A stretch of DNA of 64,000 bases from Vespa crabro (Eukaryota > Arthropoda > Insecta > Hymenoptera > Vespidae): positions 5,511,697 to 5,575,696 of the forward strand of contig NC_060965.1 in NCBI RefSeq assembly GCF_910589235.1, written 5' to 3'. The stretch's first letter is position 1, and every line of letters starts with the position of its first letter. This document shows positions 14,083-25,689 of this stretch, one piece after another. The notes under the pieces were generated by a model that saw nothing but the letters and a program-made list of their open reading frames with translations, did no database searches and was not told where the DNA came from. The translations under genes were made by a program, and so were the position numbers.

Positions 14083-14738
14083 ATAAATTGAATCATTTTA
14101 CCTACCCCCTTTTAATCAAGTGAAAATTATGAATAGGATCTTAGACAACGTACCTTGCTCCTTCAACCCTGACGATGTTCCCCATTGTCTCCAAAAGTCC
14201 TGGCTGACTCGCTCTCATTGCTAGCATCGGACCTTCCGTCGATGCCAGCAATATAGTTCGTCCTTCGCCAGCGATCTGACAAAAAAGAAAAAAGGAAAAA
14301 AATTCATTTAAAAATTAATTTCGTACAAAAATCAATTCATTGAAAATTTTTAACAATTCAATGTATTAACGTTAATAATAAATAACACAAATATATAAAA
14401 TTATTTTAATAATTATATATATATGCATATATACAAATAATAATATTCTATGACAAATAATAAAATAATTAATGTATTTAATACATTATTGAATTAAGAT
14501 ATTATTTAAATTAAATAATTAGTATTGATATTATAATAAGAAATATAAAATTAAATTTGTTTTGATGGTCGTAAGTTTTGTTATACAATAATAAATAAAA
14601 ATTAAATTGTATATGTACCTGCATTCTGACTTTGGCCGTGTCCAAAGGAAACGTAGCTAAATCAGCAATGCAAGCCGCAGTGCCAGCTGTCAATAGCTTC
14701 AAACCAATATTCAAATCTTCCGATGATCCTTGCTTCAT
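8473..14738 (-). CDS. UCP2: Mitochondrial uncoupling protein (five coding exons, complete)
   Basis: Inner-membrane carrier of the SLC25 family; members of the UCP group carry anions or protons across the mitochondrial inner membrane. Exons on the - strand are 14619-14738, 14154-14275, 11374-11483, 9253-9465 and 8473-8858. All have GT..AG ends and join without frame change to 316 aa, the usual size. Three carrier repeats are seen by PLDTAKVR (residues 31-38), PTDVVKVR (147-154) and PVDVVKTR (245-252). TAGTAACIADLATFPLD and GLQRQMCFASVRLGLYDSVK are typical of the vertebrate UCP1-3 group rather than the more distant UCP4. The start at 14738 puts the first carrier helix about 12 residues in, as in relatives, and has an A-rich upstream context. 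No in-frame stop or missing key residue. The choice between orthologues UCP2 and UCP3 cannot be made from sequence alone. Confidence 0.95.
10399..10480. repeat. (TC)n microsatellite in uncoupling protein intron 3
   Basis: Pyrimidine dinucleotide run with two CC or TT interruptions. Confidence 0.95.
11172..11231. repeat. (TATG)n / (GTATGT)n tract
   Basis: Short tandem tract of TATG-type units, in intron 3 of the uncoupling protein gene close to exon 3. Confidence 0.85.
11574..11700. repeat. (TC)n microsatellite beside exon 3 of the uncoupling protein
   Basis: A pyrimidine tract that on the transcribed strand is (GA)n, about 90 bases upstream of the exon 3 acceptor at 11483. Confidence 0.95.
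12634..12670. repeat. (AAAAG)n minisatellite
   Basis: About seven copies of the pentamer AAAAG in intron 2 of the uncoupling protein gene. Confidence 0.9.
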
Positions 14739-14817
14739 GATGTTATCCTTTTTGTCTCTTCTTTCTTTTTTTTTTTTTTTTTTTTTTTATTCTCTTTGAC
14801 CTTTTATCTTTCGAACT
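14739..14817 (-). other. Probable 5' UTR part of the first coding exon of the uncoupling protein
   Basis: An acceptor-like site (a C/T-rich stretch ending in GATAG) falls at 14818-14820 on the - strand, 79 bases before the ATG. It would let a distant non-coding exon be spliced to this exon. The stretch includes an A22-type run on the - strand. Confidence 0.35.
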
Positions 14818-14820
14818 CTA

Positions 14821-17800
14821 TCGAAGAGTAGGCAGGGAAATGTGTGGGAGAAAAAAAGTGATATATCGATCGAATTAATTGTTGATACTTTGCGTGCTTT
14901 GTTGCCGATGACAAAGATTATTGTGCGATTGTTTACACTTTATTTTCTTCTTTTATTGTTCTTTTTTCTTTTTCTTCTTCTTTTTTTTCAAACCCGCGTG
15001 ACGTCTCTTCAATTATTTTCCTTCGTAGCAATTCGACTCGTCCGGTGTTGAACTCCGATTTGATTAGACAAGCGATCTTATGTACACTATATACAAGGTG
15101 GTCCTACCAGAGGACAAGAAACTTCAGATGTTCATGAATGGGATAGTGGGTTTTTTTAGAGATAAAACTCTTTAGGTTCCCTGAAGTGATCAGGATAAGC
15201 GTGCAGTCCTCTCGACTGCGAGCACTCGTGTTTGATTTCCTTGTTGTTAAGTACTTTATACATACTATTCTCCTGTATAAACAAAAAATAGATTTTTTTT
15301 TTGACTTATATTCTATATACACATTAATGCCAATTTTCTTTTTATATCATGCCATTGTTAATCTTAAATGATATAAGACGATATTAATGAACAATATAAT
15401 ATTATTGCAAAATTAACGTTGTCTTATAATACGAAAGTTTTTTAATTCATGATTAATATAATATTATTTTTAAAGATTAACTTGAGAATCATTATATATT
15501 GTCAATTTATACAATGATAAATTTGCCTATAATGTATCGATGTATTACGAATTAATTTTAAGTTTTGCGATATACGAGTTTCCGGGTTTTTCAATTTTTT
15601 AATGATTCATATTATAACTATCTCACGTTAATTAATAAACTGACATGCTAACGAGATGTAACCCGAACTTGCATGGTATAAAACATGGTTTTCTGACTAT
15701 TAGGCTTGAAAATAGAATGACTTTTGGAAATGAGCCAATTAGAATGACGGAAATGGAGAATGCTCTATCTCTATCTCTTTATCTCTTTCTCTCTCTCTCT
15801 CTCTTTTTATCTCTCTTTCTCTCCCTCTCTCTCCTTCTCTTTTTATTTAATTATCTCTGTAATAATCGATCATTGATAAAAATTTCTATTTTTAATCATT
15901 CTTTAATCAATCTCTATAATAATAAATTTATTTTTTATCCAGATATCTAGATAAAAAGAATTGATAAAGTTAATAAATTGCAGTGGCATGAAACAACTGA
16001 GACGTATAATCCTACACGTGTGGAAGTGTTATCGATTAATCAAGTCCAAGTTCGCGATTTCACGAATCATTGATCTTGAAAACGTTCGAGCGTCGAGAAA
16101 GTAGTAATTAAAAGTATTAAACATTTTTTATTGTTACTTTGAAATTCTCTGATTGTAAGTAATAGAAATAACGTTGATAATATATTTTATATATTAACGG
16201 TGTATCTTTATTAGATTATTTTTATTTTTATTTTCTAATTACCTTTTCTTATTTATTTAAACAAAAAATATTTTTTTTTTCAAATTGTAATTAAAGTTAT
16301 CTATGAAAATAAAATATGTGTAAATTATATAAAAATGAAAGTATTTGAAATTAATTAACAATACATGCATATAATATGAATAAGTAATTTTCTTTTTAGT
16401 CATAATTCGTATCTTTTTAATAAGAAAAATTTATGGTCGAAACATCATTGAAAAAAAAAAAAAGAAAAAACGCGAACAATAAAAATATTTTCAGCATCAG
16501 CCGACTGGCTGATTCGCAAAAGAAAATAAAAAAAAGAAAGAAAAGAAAGAAGCCAAGTTCAAAGTCCATTCAGATTTAATATCAGTCAATGATCTCGTTT
16601 TGAACTTATTTTTGAGTAAATTTAATTTCTTTTATGTTGACCTCATAAACGAAGATCAACGCTTGATTTGGTTTTAATTTACCGTTAAAAAACTTGGTAT
16701 TTTTCCTTCTTAACTTTCATCTTTTATCTTACGTATATAACAGCTAACAGTGACTCTCAATCGTGTCTAAAACGATAATCTTTGATTGATCAAATCGATA
16801 AAAAAAAATTTATATTTGCAATAACGATCATTATGATCCTGTTATATTAGAAACCATAATATTATAAAAATAATAAAATTGTATGAAAGAATTATATATA
16901 TGATGAGATTTAATATTTGCAAAGGTTGAAAACCACTGAAGTGACCTTCGATCAATGATTTCTATTCTAAAGTTCAATTCGCATATACGGTTATACAACG
17001 TCATCATGGTAACTGTCGACTTTATTTATAATACTAATATATTTATACAAGCAATAAAATAGACAATAGCATAAGAATGCCGAAAGTTCATCAGCGTTTA
17101 TAATTCGGCCACTCTTTATTTTATTATGCACATATGTATGTGTATTCTTATGTCAAATGATTGGTAAATGATTAAAAAAAATGATTAACGGATGCAAAAT
17201 AATCAAATTTTAAACATGAATATGAAATGTGCAATATGAAACTTTACAACTGATTAGAATTTATTAATTTATTTAATTATTTCGGATTAATTAATTAATT
17301 GTAAATTTCAATAATGTTAAATGTAAAATATAAATTTTATAATATTGTGTCGTAATTAAGGAATGACTATGCATAGTTTAATCAATTAGGATAATTTGTA
17401 GGATAATGCGACGAAGCGTCGAAAAAAGGAAGGTAAGAAATATTTACATTTAACAAAACACAATGAAATATCAGAAGGTTATAAACTTATAACCTGATGA
17501 AGATCGATAGAAGTCCTTGAGATATTTGAATATTCAAAGCTTGTCCTTTCTAATGGTAATAGAAAGTGTTCTCTGTGACGCGCAGTCTCTGATCTATCCT
17601 TGCGCATATAAGGATAAAACTAATATGATATAGTGCTATTATATTGATTAGACACTTGCTAATACCGGAAATGTTAACAGGAAGTAAATGAACTAAACGA
17701 AATAAAAAACATTTATTATTCATCTTATCTTCAGAAAAAAAGTCAAACTAGATTCGTGATAAATAAAAAATGAACGAATAAGCAAAAAAACAAAAAAAAA

Positions 17801-18046
17801 AAAAGTAAATAAAACAGAAAAGAAAAAATATTACTCGGATATATATATTTATATATATTAACAATGTTGGAGCTACTATAGTTCCATTTGTGGATAATTT
17901 AGATTATAACTAGTTCAAGTTCAATGTCAAACTATTCACGTATATTTTCATGTATAAATTATCGACTCTTCCGAACGATATTTTTGTGTCTTCTTTCAAT
18001 GGACAAAATTTGTTTCATATTTGTGCAATCTCTCTCTCCTCTCTCT

Positions 18047-18081
<35 letters not shown>

Positions 18082-19108
18082 CTTCTCTCTTTCTCTCTCT
18101 GTCTGTCTGTCTGTCTGTCTATATTTCCCTTTCTTTGTCTGTCTATTCCTAGCAAATCGATGCGGTCTTTCTGGTGCGTTCGCGCATATGCACTGCAGCT
18201 TCAGCTTACTGGATTGCATCAACTTAGAATTTTTACATCCTTGTCAAGAGATAATAGAAATTATTGAATTGTTTTGATATTATCTTCTTACCTTTTCTTT
18301 TTTCTTTCTTTTTTTTTTTTCTTTTATATATTTCCTTATCAAGAACTTGAAATACGTTGTACGAATGTGCAGCTCGATAATTGTAAACGATAGAATGTAC
18401 TTCATTTATTATTTTTCTTATTTTACTTTCTTTTTTTTTTTCAAATTGTTGAACGATCAATAAAATTTGTTTGCATGGAAATATATCTATAGATAAATAT
18501 ATGTTTACACACATGCATATGTGTGCGTTGGCTATACACAAAAGGGTTCCGTAATTACTGTTAGAAATGGCATGAGACATCGATCTTTTTGTCACGTTAT
18601 ATTATTTAGATATGGCAAGAAATAAAAAGACATATGTCACCAAGGTCTTACTTCTTTAGTGTAATTTTCCTATTCCCAATATCTTGTTTTTTTTTTGTTT
18701 GTTTATTCTTTTTTTTTCTTTTTTTCTTTTTTTCTTTTATCAAATGCCAAAAAATAAAGAAACATATCTTTTTCTATTCGCATGTTATATGACTTTAATC
18801 TTGCTAGTTAAGAAATATTATGTTTCAAGGTCATCTTATCATTTGACAGCTCTTTTATCAAACAGGTATAATAAAGTCGAATTAATTTGATTCTCGTAAA
18901 ACTATGAATATGAATATGAATTCATGCAATTTGTTGTTCTTGTTGTTGTTGTTGTTGTTGTTATTGTTATTGTTATGGTTGATGTTGTTATTATTGTTTG
19001 TTTTCTTTTGTTTGATTGTTTTATATAATAAATTATAAATTAATCGTGAAAAACGAAGTAATGAAATAATGAGGAAATGAAATATGTCTTTTGTTGAAAG
19101 GTACTTAC
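14821..19108. other. Gene-free stretch, probable 5' intron of the uncoupling protein
   Basis: No coding exon recognised. It contains a (TC)n tract at 15773-15840, short inverted repeats (ATCAGCC..GGCTGAT near 16498; GGTTATAA..TTATAACC at 17477-17494), a (TC)n plus (TGTC)n tract at 18027-18120, and a (TTG)n tract at 18936-18975. If the promoter at 19.2 kb drives the uncoupling protein gene, all of this is its first intron. Confidence 0.4.
18027..18120. repeat. (TC)n followed by (TGTC)n
   Basis: Compound microsatellite ending in about five TGTC units. Confidence 0.95.
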
Positions 19109-19160
19109 CAAGTGTACAGTGAGTGAGTAACAACACAACTGAAGCCGGTTACCGTGAAAG
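19109..19160 (-). other. Candidate non-coding first exon
   Basis: On the - strand a near-perfect donor CTTG|GTAAGTACC ends this stretch at 19109, just downstream of CCAAT and CRE elements. The 5' end is a guess. No ATG opens a long frame in it. The nearest - strand gene downstream is the uncoupling protein, about 4.3 kb away. Confidence 0.4.
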
Positions 19161-19178
19161 CATCGCTTATACCGGTCT

Positions 19179-19239
19179 GTCGACCAATAGGAAAACTTCG
19201 GGTTCAGCGTCGACCAATCATATTCTGCGAATGACGTCA
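19179..19239 (-). promoter_or_regulatory. Promoter-like cluster: two CCAAT boxes and a CRE
   Basis: The 10-mer GTCGACCAAT occurs exactly at 19179-19188 and 19209-19218, 30 bases apart, so each carries a CCAAT box. The perfect palindromic CRE TGACGTCA lies at 19232-19239. The cluster is less AT-rich than its surroundings and lies just upstream of a consensus - strand splice donor. CREB/ATF and NF-Y type factors bind such motifs (family knowledge). That it drives the uncoupling protein gene is inferred from position. Confidence 0.5.
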
Positions 19240-19322
19240 ACACGGACCAAAGAAAGCTCAACTTGCGAAACGATCGATACTTTCTAGGAACGTTATGACT
19301 TGATGTACCTTTACCCGCAACG

Positions 19323-19673
19323 TATATAGGGTGTTAAAAAAAATTTTTAAGGTATATAGTAGTCACTCAATTTAATACAAAGCGCTTAATTAACGTTAGT
19401 TGGAAAAATTAATTATTCATAAATAACTTTGTATTTTTTGCATTAGCAAAGTAACTCACTTGTTTCTTATCATCGTATACATGAGACAAATAAAATATTA
19501 TTAAAAAGTAATAGAATCTGATGTATAACGTGTTAATAGACACAAAAAATTAATAACGATTCCATAATGAACGTTTTTATCAAATAATTTCTTATCGACG
19601 ATTAAAAATGATCTTATCCCATATTATGTGTCATTTTTATTTGAAACATTTCTTTTTTAACATCCTGTATATA
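19323..19673. mobile_element. Possible non-autonomous element with inverted ends
   Basis: The left end TATATAGGGTGTTAAAAAA and the right end, reverse-complemented (TATATACAGGATGTTAAAAAA), are imperfect inverted copies about 350 bases apart. The interior is AT-rich and non-coding. The superfamily was not determined. Confidence 0.4.
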
Positions 19674-20410
19674 ACATATCTAGAAAAATATTATTAAAGG
19701 TGCAGCACCCTTTGAAATCAACGACGTTAGGTTAAGAGCAACGTACGGTCCTGAAAATCTAAAAACTGACGTGTTGCACGATAAAAATTTATTTTCTTAT
19801 ATTTTATGAAATTTTGAAATTATACTCTGCAAGGAAAAAAAAATATTAATGTAATTGCAGTAAATTGTAAAAAAGTTTTGTTCCTAATCAATATCATCGC
19901 ATGATTTTTTTCCAAGAGGTTTTCGCATGCGCTGATAAATATATATATATATATGTATATATATGCATATGCAAAAGGAAATAGCGATTTGTAAGAAATG
20001 ACCGTGACTTTTGATGGAATTCAAGGAAAATTGTTCGTATGATTCTTAAAAGCAACAGAGTTATATCGATTTTATTATTATAATATTTTCCAGATCTTGG
20101 AAATGCGATATAAATGTTCAAGCTTCTTTTTTTTTTATAAATCAAAATTTTTACTTATGATTAAAATTCTATTCTTAATTCAAGACAAAATCAAATGTTA
20201 TTTTTAAAAAAATATTTTTGTCAATTGAGACTATTATATTATAAATGAAATCATTTTAATTGTTTCAAGTATACAACTTACGTGAATAATAATTGTTTAA
20301 TACTAATGAACAAAATTCTGCTCTATATTAATTTTAATTACCGATTAAGTATAATTAAAGCTGATGATATAATAATATATATATATATATATATATTATT
20401 AAAAAAAAGG

Positions 20411-20420
20411 AAAAAAAAAA
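20411..20420 (-). terminator. RNA polymerase III terminator of the tRNA
   Basis: Ten T on the - strand, starting two bases after the end of the tRNA body; a further T8 run follows at 20401-20408. Confidence 0.8.
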
Positions 20421-20422
20421 TT

Positions 20423-20496
20423 TGGCCCATGGGGGGATCGAACCCGCGACCTTCGCGTTATTAGCACGACGCTCTAACCAACTGAGCTAATAGGCC
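20423..20496 (-). tRNA. tRNA-Ile, anticodon AAT
   Basis: A 74-base cloverleaf on the - strand without intron. The acceptor stem GGCCTAT pairs with ATGGGCC (one G-T). The D arm has TAGCTCAGTTGGTTAGAGC, which also forms the A box. The anticodon arm TCGTG-CTAATAA-CGCGA gives anticodon AAT. The T loop is TTCGATC, with the B box GGTTCGATCCC. The T stem GCGGG/CCCCC leaves one C-C mismatch where relatives usually have a C-G pair. Discriminator base A, no encoded CCA, as expected for a nuclear gene. Confidence 0.96.
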
Positions 20497-23400
20497 AGAT
20501 GTTAACTTCATGTTTTATTATACATATAACCTACAATTAATATATTTTTACCGTTGTAAACATAAAAAATCTTTGTTTTATATATATTATAAATAATTTT
20601 TAACACATAAAGATTACCAACGAATAATTTGTATACAAAATAAATTTTGTCTTAAAATAATTTAACGATAAAATTTTCCTTAGGATTCAATCACGTCTAC
20701 GTCATTGCACTTTGTATTCATCAAATTTTTCCATATCATTGTGAAGCAATCAATAATATTGATTAGCCTTAATCGTAATTCCTTTAAGAATAGACTTTGA
20801 CTGGACCGTCCATGTACCAGAGGTTAAAAGAGGTTAAACGCGTGTGTTCGATGTTATGTGCTTCTGTCACATCGTTTAATTGAAAGCAATTTCAAACAGG
20901 AATGACAATAAAGTTATCAGTTTATAAAGAAAATCCTTAAAAAAATAACACAAAGAATATTTTAAGCAAGGCCAAAAAAAGAGATAAAGAGAAATATATA
21001 TTCTAAATTAAATGTTATATTTTGTAACTTCAACGATAGATAAGAACAAAATTTCAACTACAAGCGTAACAGAGAAATACTGTTCTTATCATACGTCTAC
21101 CGTATTGATATATGTATGTTATGTGTAAATTATACCCTAATCTTTCTTTTTAAGTCTCTTCGGTATATAGCCTCTTCTTTGCTTCGTATCCTAATCACTG
21201 TTTGGAAATCATTTTATATAACAACGTTTAATGGCGAAGTATTAGATACGTTCTTAATTTTAAAATGTGGAAAGAAATCAACAATTCTACTACAACTCGG
21301 ATCCAATTAAAAAAAAAAAAAAGAAACCGGATATCTTTGTATAAAAAATGATTATTTACCTTTTGATCGAGAGAGACTTTGTGACTATCGAAACTTTTTT
21401 TTTTAATCAATTCAAAATTGATTACAAAAGTTTAATAAATTTTTCTTTATTTAATAATATAATGGAAAATCTTCAAATGGTTTTTTTTACAAATGATTAA
21501 ATTAATTTTTACAAGAAAATCATGCAGTTTCGTTTTTAATCGAAGGACTTATCTATCGCGAATGTTCTCTTGCTCATTATTTATTAAAACTCGCAAATAT
21601 CATCCATGAATATTAATGTCAAAGTGTAAATAATTATAAATGCGTACAAAACAAGAAAATCCTATTCTGATCTAATAAATAAATGAAAAAACAAGATATC
21701 ATTCACGAGTAAATCTTCGAAGGAAAGTTACTCGTGGTCATTTAATGCTCTTCTATTTAATTAATTACAATCAATCACCCAAGTGCCGAGATTCGAAACA
21801 TTCGTCCTCGATACCACGTGTGACTGACCGGAGGGTATTAAAAATTCACTTACTACTTAAGAAGTTTTGTAATGCCTCCAAAACACTCGTTCACGATTTA
21901 AGTAGAAATTGAGTATAGATGGATTCGTAGCTTGTTGAAAATGAGATCCTCTTCAATGATACACTGATTCTAATTCGCGATAGTTATTTATTAATGAACG
22001 GTCATTGAATTTACTTCGCGAAACTCTACTGTTTTTTTTATAAATACAATTTGTGCGATTGTTAAAAAAGCAAAATACTTTTCGAACAAACACTGACTCT
22101 GGATTGCACGTAGTCGAAGCGAAAAATACTTATTGTTTAAATCGTGAAACGCGAATGAACAAATACTGTTCTTCACGATATTCTTCTTTTAGCGATACAA
22201 TCGCTCGATTATTTAATTGCAATCGTGTGCGAAATAAAAAAATAAAAACGAAATTATTAGTATCATTGTTATAATAAGAAAACGTTAAAAATATTAAAGA
22301 AATGTTTGATATAACAATGTACTTGCTTTAAGTATCCATTGATACATGCAATATGAGCATTCTGCTACAAAATGATGTAGAACGTTAACGAAGATAAGAA
22401 ATTAACAATGAGTTTCTTTTTTGCGATAGAAACTTTTTTTTGTGCCGAACAACACCAACTGCCCTTCGCGATTTACGTCTTTTTATTTCATTGATACAAC
22501 ACTCGATTACTTTATTTCTAAAACAGAAAAAAAAACAGAAACAGAATTATTAATATCATTGTTATAATAAATTATAGATAACTTTTTTGTTATTGCTATT
22601 GATACTGATTCTATTTCGCGATTGATTTTACTTTATTATTCGTACAAGTTCTAATTTTATCAACCATGTAACAAGTATATTATACGAAAAGTTAAATATT
22701 CGAAAGAATCATTTATTTTAATTTCCTTATTGTTTAAATTTTAACAGGAAATTAATTGTTCGTCACATTTCAAAGTCTCTTATAAATCGTTCCTATTCAT
22801 TAATGTTCATACAATCAAGTCGTTAATGGGCGCGAGTATTAAAATTTGTCTCTATTGAAATTTCAGATTAAAATTGATTTATTTCAACGTCATATACAAG
22901 GATGTTTTATGTTCGAATAAAAGTGCATTTGCTTAAATAATTCATAATCAAAAAGAATTAATTATCATAAATTATTATTATTATTTAATTATTAATATTA
23001 ATAGGATAGACATTATTACAGTTCTATCGAGATAATTCTATCGAGTATAAAATTTCTACTCGATGAAATTTGAGATTGAAATTATTTTATTTCGACGTTG
23101 TATTAACATTTATGTGATATTTCTACGAACATTTTTTTTTTTTACCATCGTTGAACTCTGTATTCTTTTGCATCTGTACGATATACATATATATATATAT
23201 GTATGTGTGTAAGCAAGTGAGAGATTATTTGTCTGCTTACCTTGGCATTGAATGCAGGAATTTTTCCAAGAAATTATATATATATATATATATGGTGCCG
23301 ATTTATATATGTCAGTAGTGCTCGATTTCGTGTATTCGTATGTATGCATGTGTGAAACATTTGTATGAAAGCAAACGTGAGTGAATTTTTTTGGGCGCAC

Positions 23401-24039
23401 ATTTTCCCTATTAAATAAACGTATTTTTTCAAGAAATTCTACAGTTTCATTGTACTAGTGTTTTTCAGAACAGACATTGGTTAATAATGTTCGAAAATTA
23501 TCTTTTTTCTTACTATTGTATATTCCAATTCGTTTTATTTCTTTGTTACAGTCTTTTTGAGACTGATAAGTAATTAGAACTTCTGACTACCACCGAGTCC
23601 ATAATAAATATTCTAATTATTAATTATTTATTAATTAATATTTATAGATCAACTTCTAGATAGTTATAATAAAATGTCATATTTTTTGAATATTTATAAG
23701 AAAGATTGCTCATAAAAAAGATTAATGCTTTCCTTTATTCGATTTATTAATTGATTGTTATTTGATCCCTGAAGTAAAAGAAAAAAAGAAAGCTACATAG
23801 GCATGTATCCCGTAAAGATGTGTATGTGTGGCGAAAATTTACATTAGGTATCTTAAAAAGAAAATGATTATCTATTGTTAAAACGATCGATAAAAATTTT
23901 CAATGATATTTTTCTACAATTATATGTTACATTCTACGTTAGTTTTTCAATAAAATGTTCAGAGAAATTTATTTTATATTTATTAGCAAGTAATATATCT
24001 AAGGTAATACAGTGCGCATGAGTCGCACGAATCGTTTAA
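20497..24039. other. Gene-free AT-rich stretch
   Basis: No protein or RNA gene recognised. It is mostly non-repetitive at its left side and passes into diverged local repeats from about 21.95 kb. A small (TA)n lies at 23184-23200 and another at 23274-23292. Confidence 0.5.
21957..23101. repeat. Zone of diverged local duplications
   Basis: Three pairs of similar segments lie close together. TGATAC..TGATTCTA..TTCGCGAT occurs at about 21957 and 22598. A segment from GATACAA..CTCGATTA to ATTATTARTATCATTGTTATAATAA occurs at about 22194-22273 and 22492-22569. GAAATTTVAGATTRAAATT..TTATTTCRACGT occurs at about 22856 and 23065. They are not identical, so the duplications are old. Confidence 0.5.
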
Positions 24040-24495
24040 CCATCTTCACGATGTAGATGACGCTATTAGTGTGTCAGTTTGTACCAGACACAGGTCCGTA
24101 GTGTCCTCGTTAATTACAGGTAATTAACAGATTTTATCTAATGTACATCCTCTTTCTATATATCAATCTTTAGCTAAACACGCGATTTTCATGAGGGTCG
24201 CGTTTGCAAGTCCGGGTCATTATCGCGTTTAAAAGGTATTCGTAAAAATAAAATCGGTCTCGTAAATTCTTCCGTGGAACTATTGCGTCGTACTTCTTTC
24301 TTTTTTTTTTTTCAATTTTCTAGCTTTATTTTTACATTATCGATATCTCGTTATCTTTTCAACGATGTTTCTTCGATCAATTATTTTGCATTTATAATTA
24401 TGATCGATCGATATCTTGTGTTATATATTCGATTTTCGTATATTTTCATCTATATATGTATATCTATGGCTAATTCCTACACACACACACATACA

Positions 24496-24529
<34 letters not shown>

Positions 24530-24640
24530 AATGAATATATATATATATATATATATACATACTCACTTTTAATTTTATCCTGTACTAATATGATTTTATA
24601 TTTTTCAGACTTTCAAGAATTCCACGAATTAGAATATAAG
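24040..24640. repeat. Duplicated unit, copy 1
   Basis: It aligns over most of its length with 25690-26330. Shared landmarks in order are TAATTACAGGTAATTAACAG, TATATCAATC, CGCGATTTTCATGAGG, a CGTTTAAAAGGTATTCG segment, ATTGCGTCG, TCGATATCT, GATCGATATCTTGT, and a TTTTTCAG followed by TTTCAAGAATTCCA. An ACAG|GTAAT donor-like site and a TTTCAG acceptor-like site are kept in both copies. A (CATA)n tract lies at 24479-24525. Confidence 0.6.
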
Positions 24641-24933
24641 AGTACCGAAGTAGCAAAAACAGAGTTAGTATATTTTTCTTCATGATCCTGTAGCTGAAGG
24701 ATGCTAGTCGTGCAATGTATATATCCGGTAAATAAATTTCTTTTTTAAATATTTCCTCAATAATTGAAAAAGAATAAGAAGATGAAAAATAGGAAACATA
24801 ACCTTCAAATCTATAATACGGAAGTTTGAATTTTTCGAAGAATTTTCCGCGTTTATGTAGATACATATGTGTATAAGAAAAATCATTTATTACGAACGTA
24901 TATCCTCGCCGAACTCGACATTTTTGTGTATGA

Positions 24934-25070
24934 GTGCATTGTCCGTGTGCCAAAATGCCAGAGAGTTTATTTTCATTGTCTACATTTATAAACAGGTATT
25001 TTCTAAGGAATTATATATGTTGTGAATATCCCGCTCCAGTTCTTGGAATTTTCATAGGTAAATTGTGTTC

Positions 25071-25123
<53 letters not shown>

Positions 25124-25130
25124 CATGTAT
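24934..25130. other. Spacer between the duplicated units with a (TA)n run
   Basis: Unique sequence followed by a (TA)n run at 25072-25116. No gene recognised. Confidence 0.6.
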
Positions 25131-25689
25131 AAATATGTATAATATATCTATATGTATCACGTCCGTGGTCGCTTTTTTATTTCCATTGCTATGTACATTC
25201 AATGTATTACTCCGCCATATACATAACAAACACGCACACACACATATCTTGTTTCACTTCTTTTCAATAGTCGAGCGACAAATTCTTTATCTCTGAACAC
25301 TTTCTAAAGCGATGTATGTAAAGCGATGATATATATACATATATATATATAGAAAAATGTAAATATATGAATCCTTCGAATTATTCAATTTATTAATTAT
25401 TCATTATTTCGCGAGTAATATATGAAGCATAAAGATAATATATTTATATGTGATACATATGTGTGTGTGTCTATTTTATGTTTCTATATATTATAAAAAA
25501 ATGTAATTATTTCATTAGAAAATTATAGTCTATATTTAAAATTTATATATTAATTGCATTTATCACACTTTTCATATCCCGACATATTTGTATTATATGT
25601 CTTTATTATTTTTTATTGAAAAAATTAATATATGAATTGACTCACGTTGTACTGTTACGTAATCGAGTTACAAAATCCACTTTGTTTCC

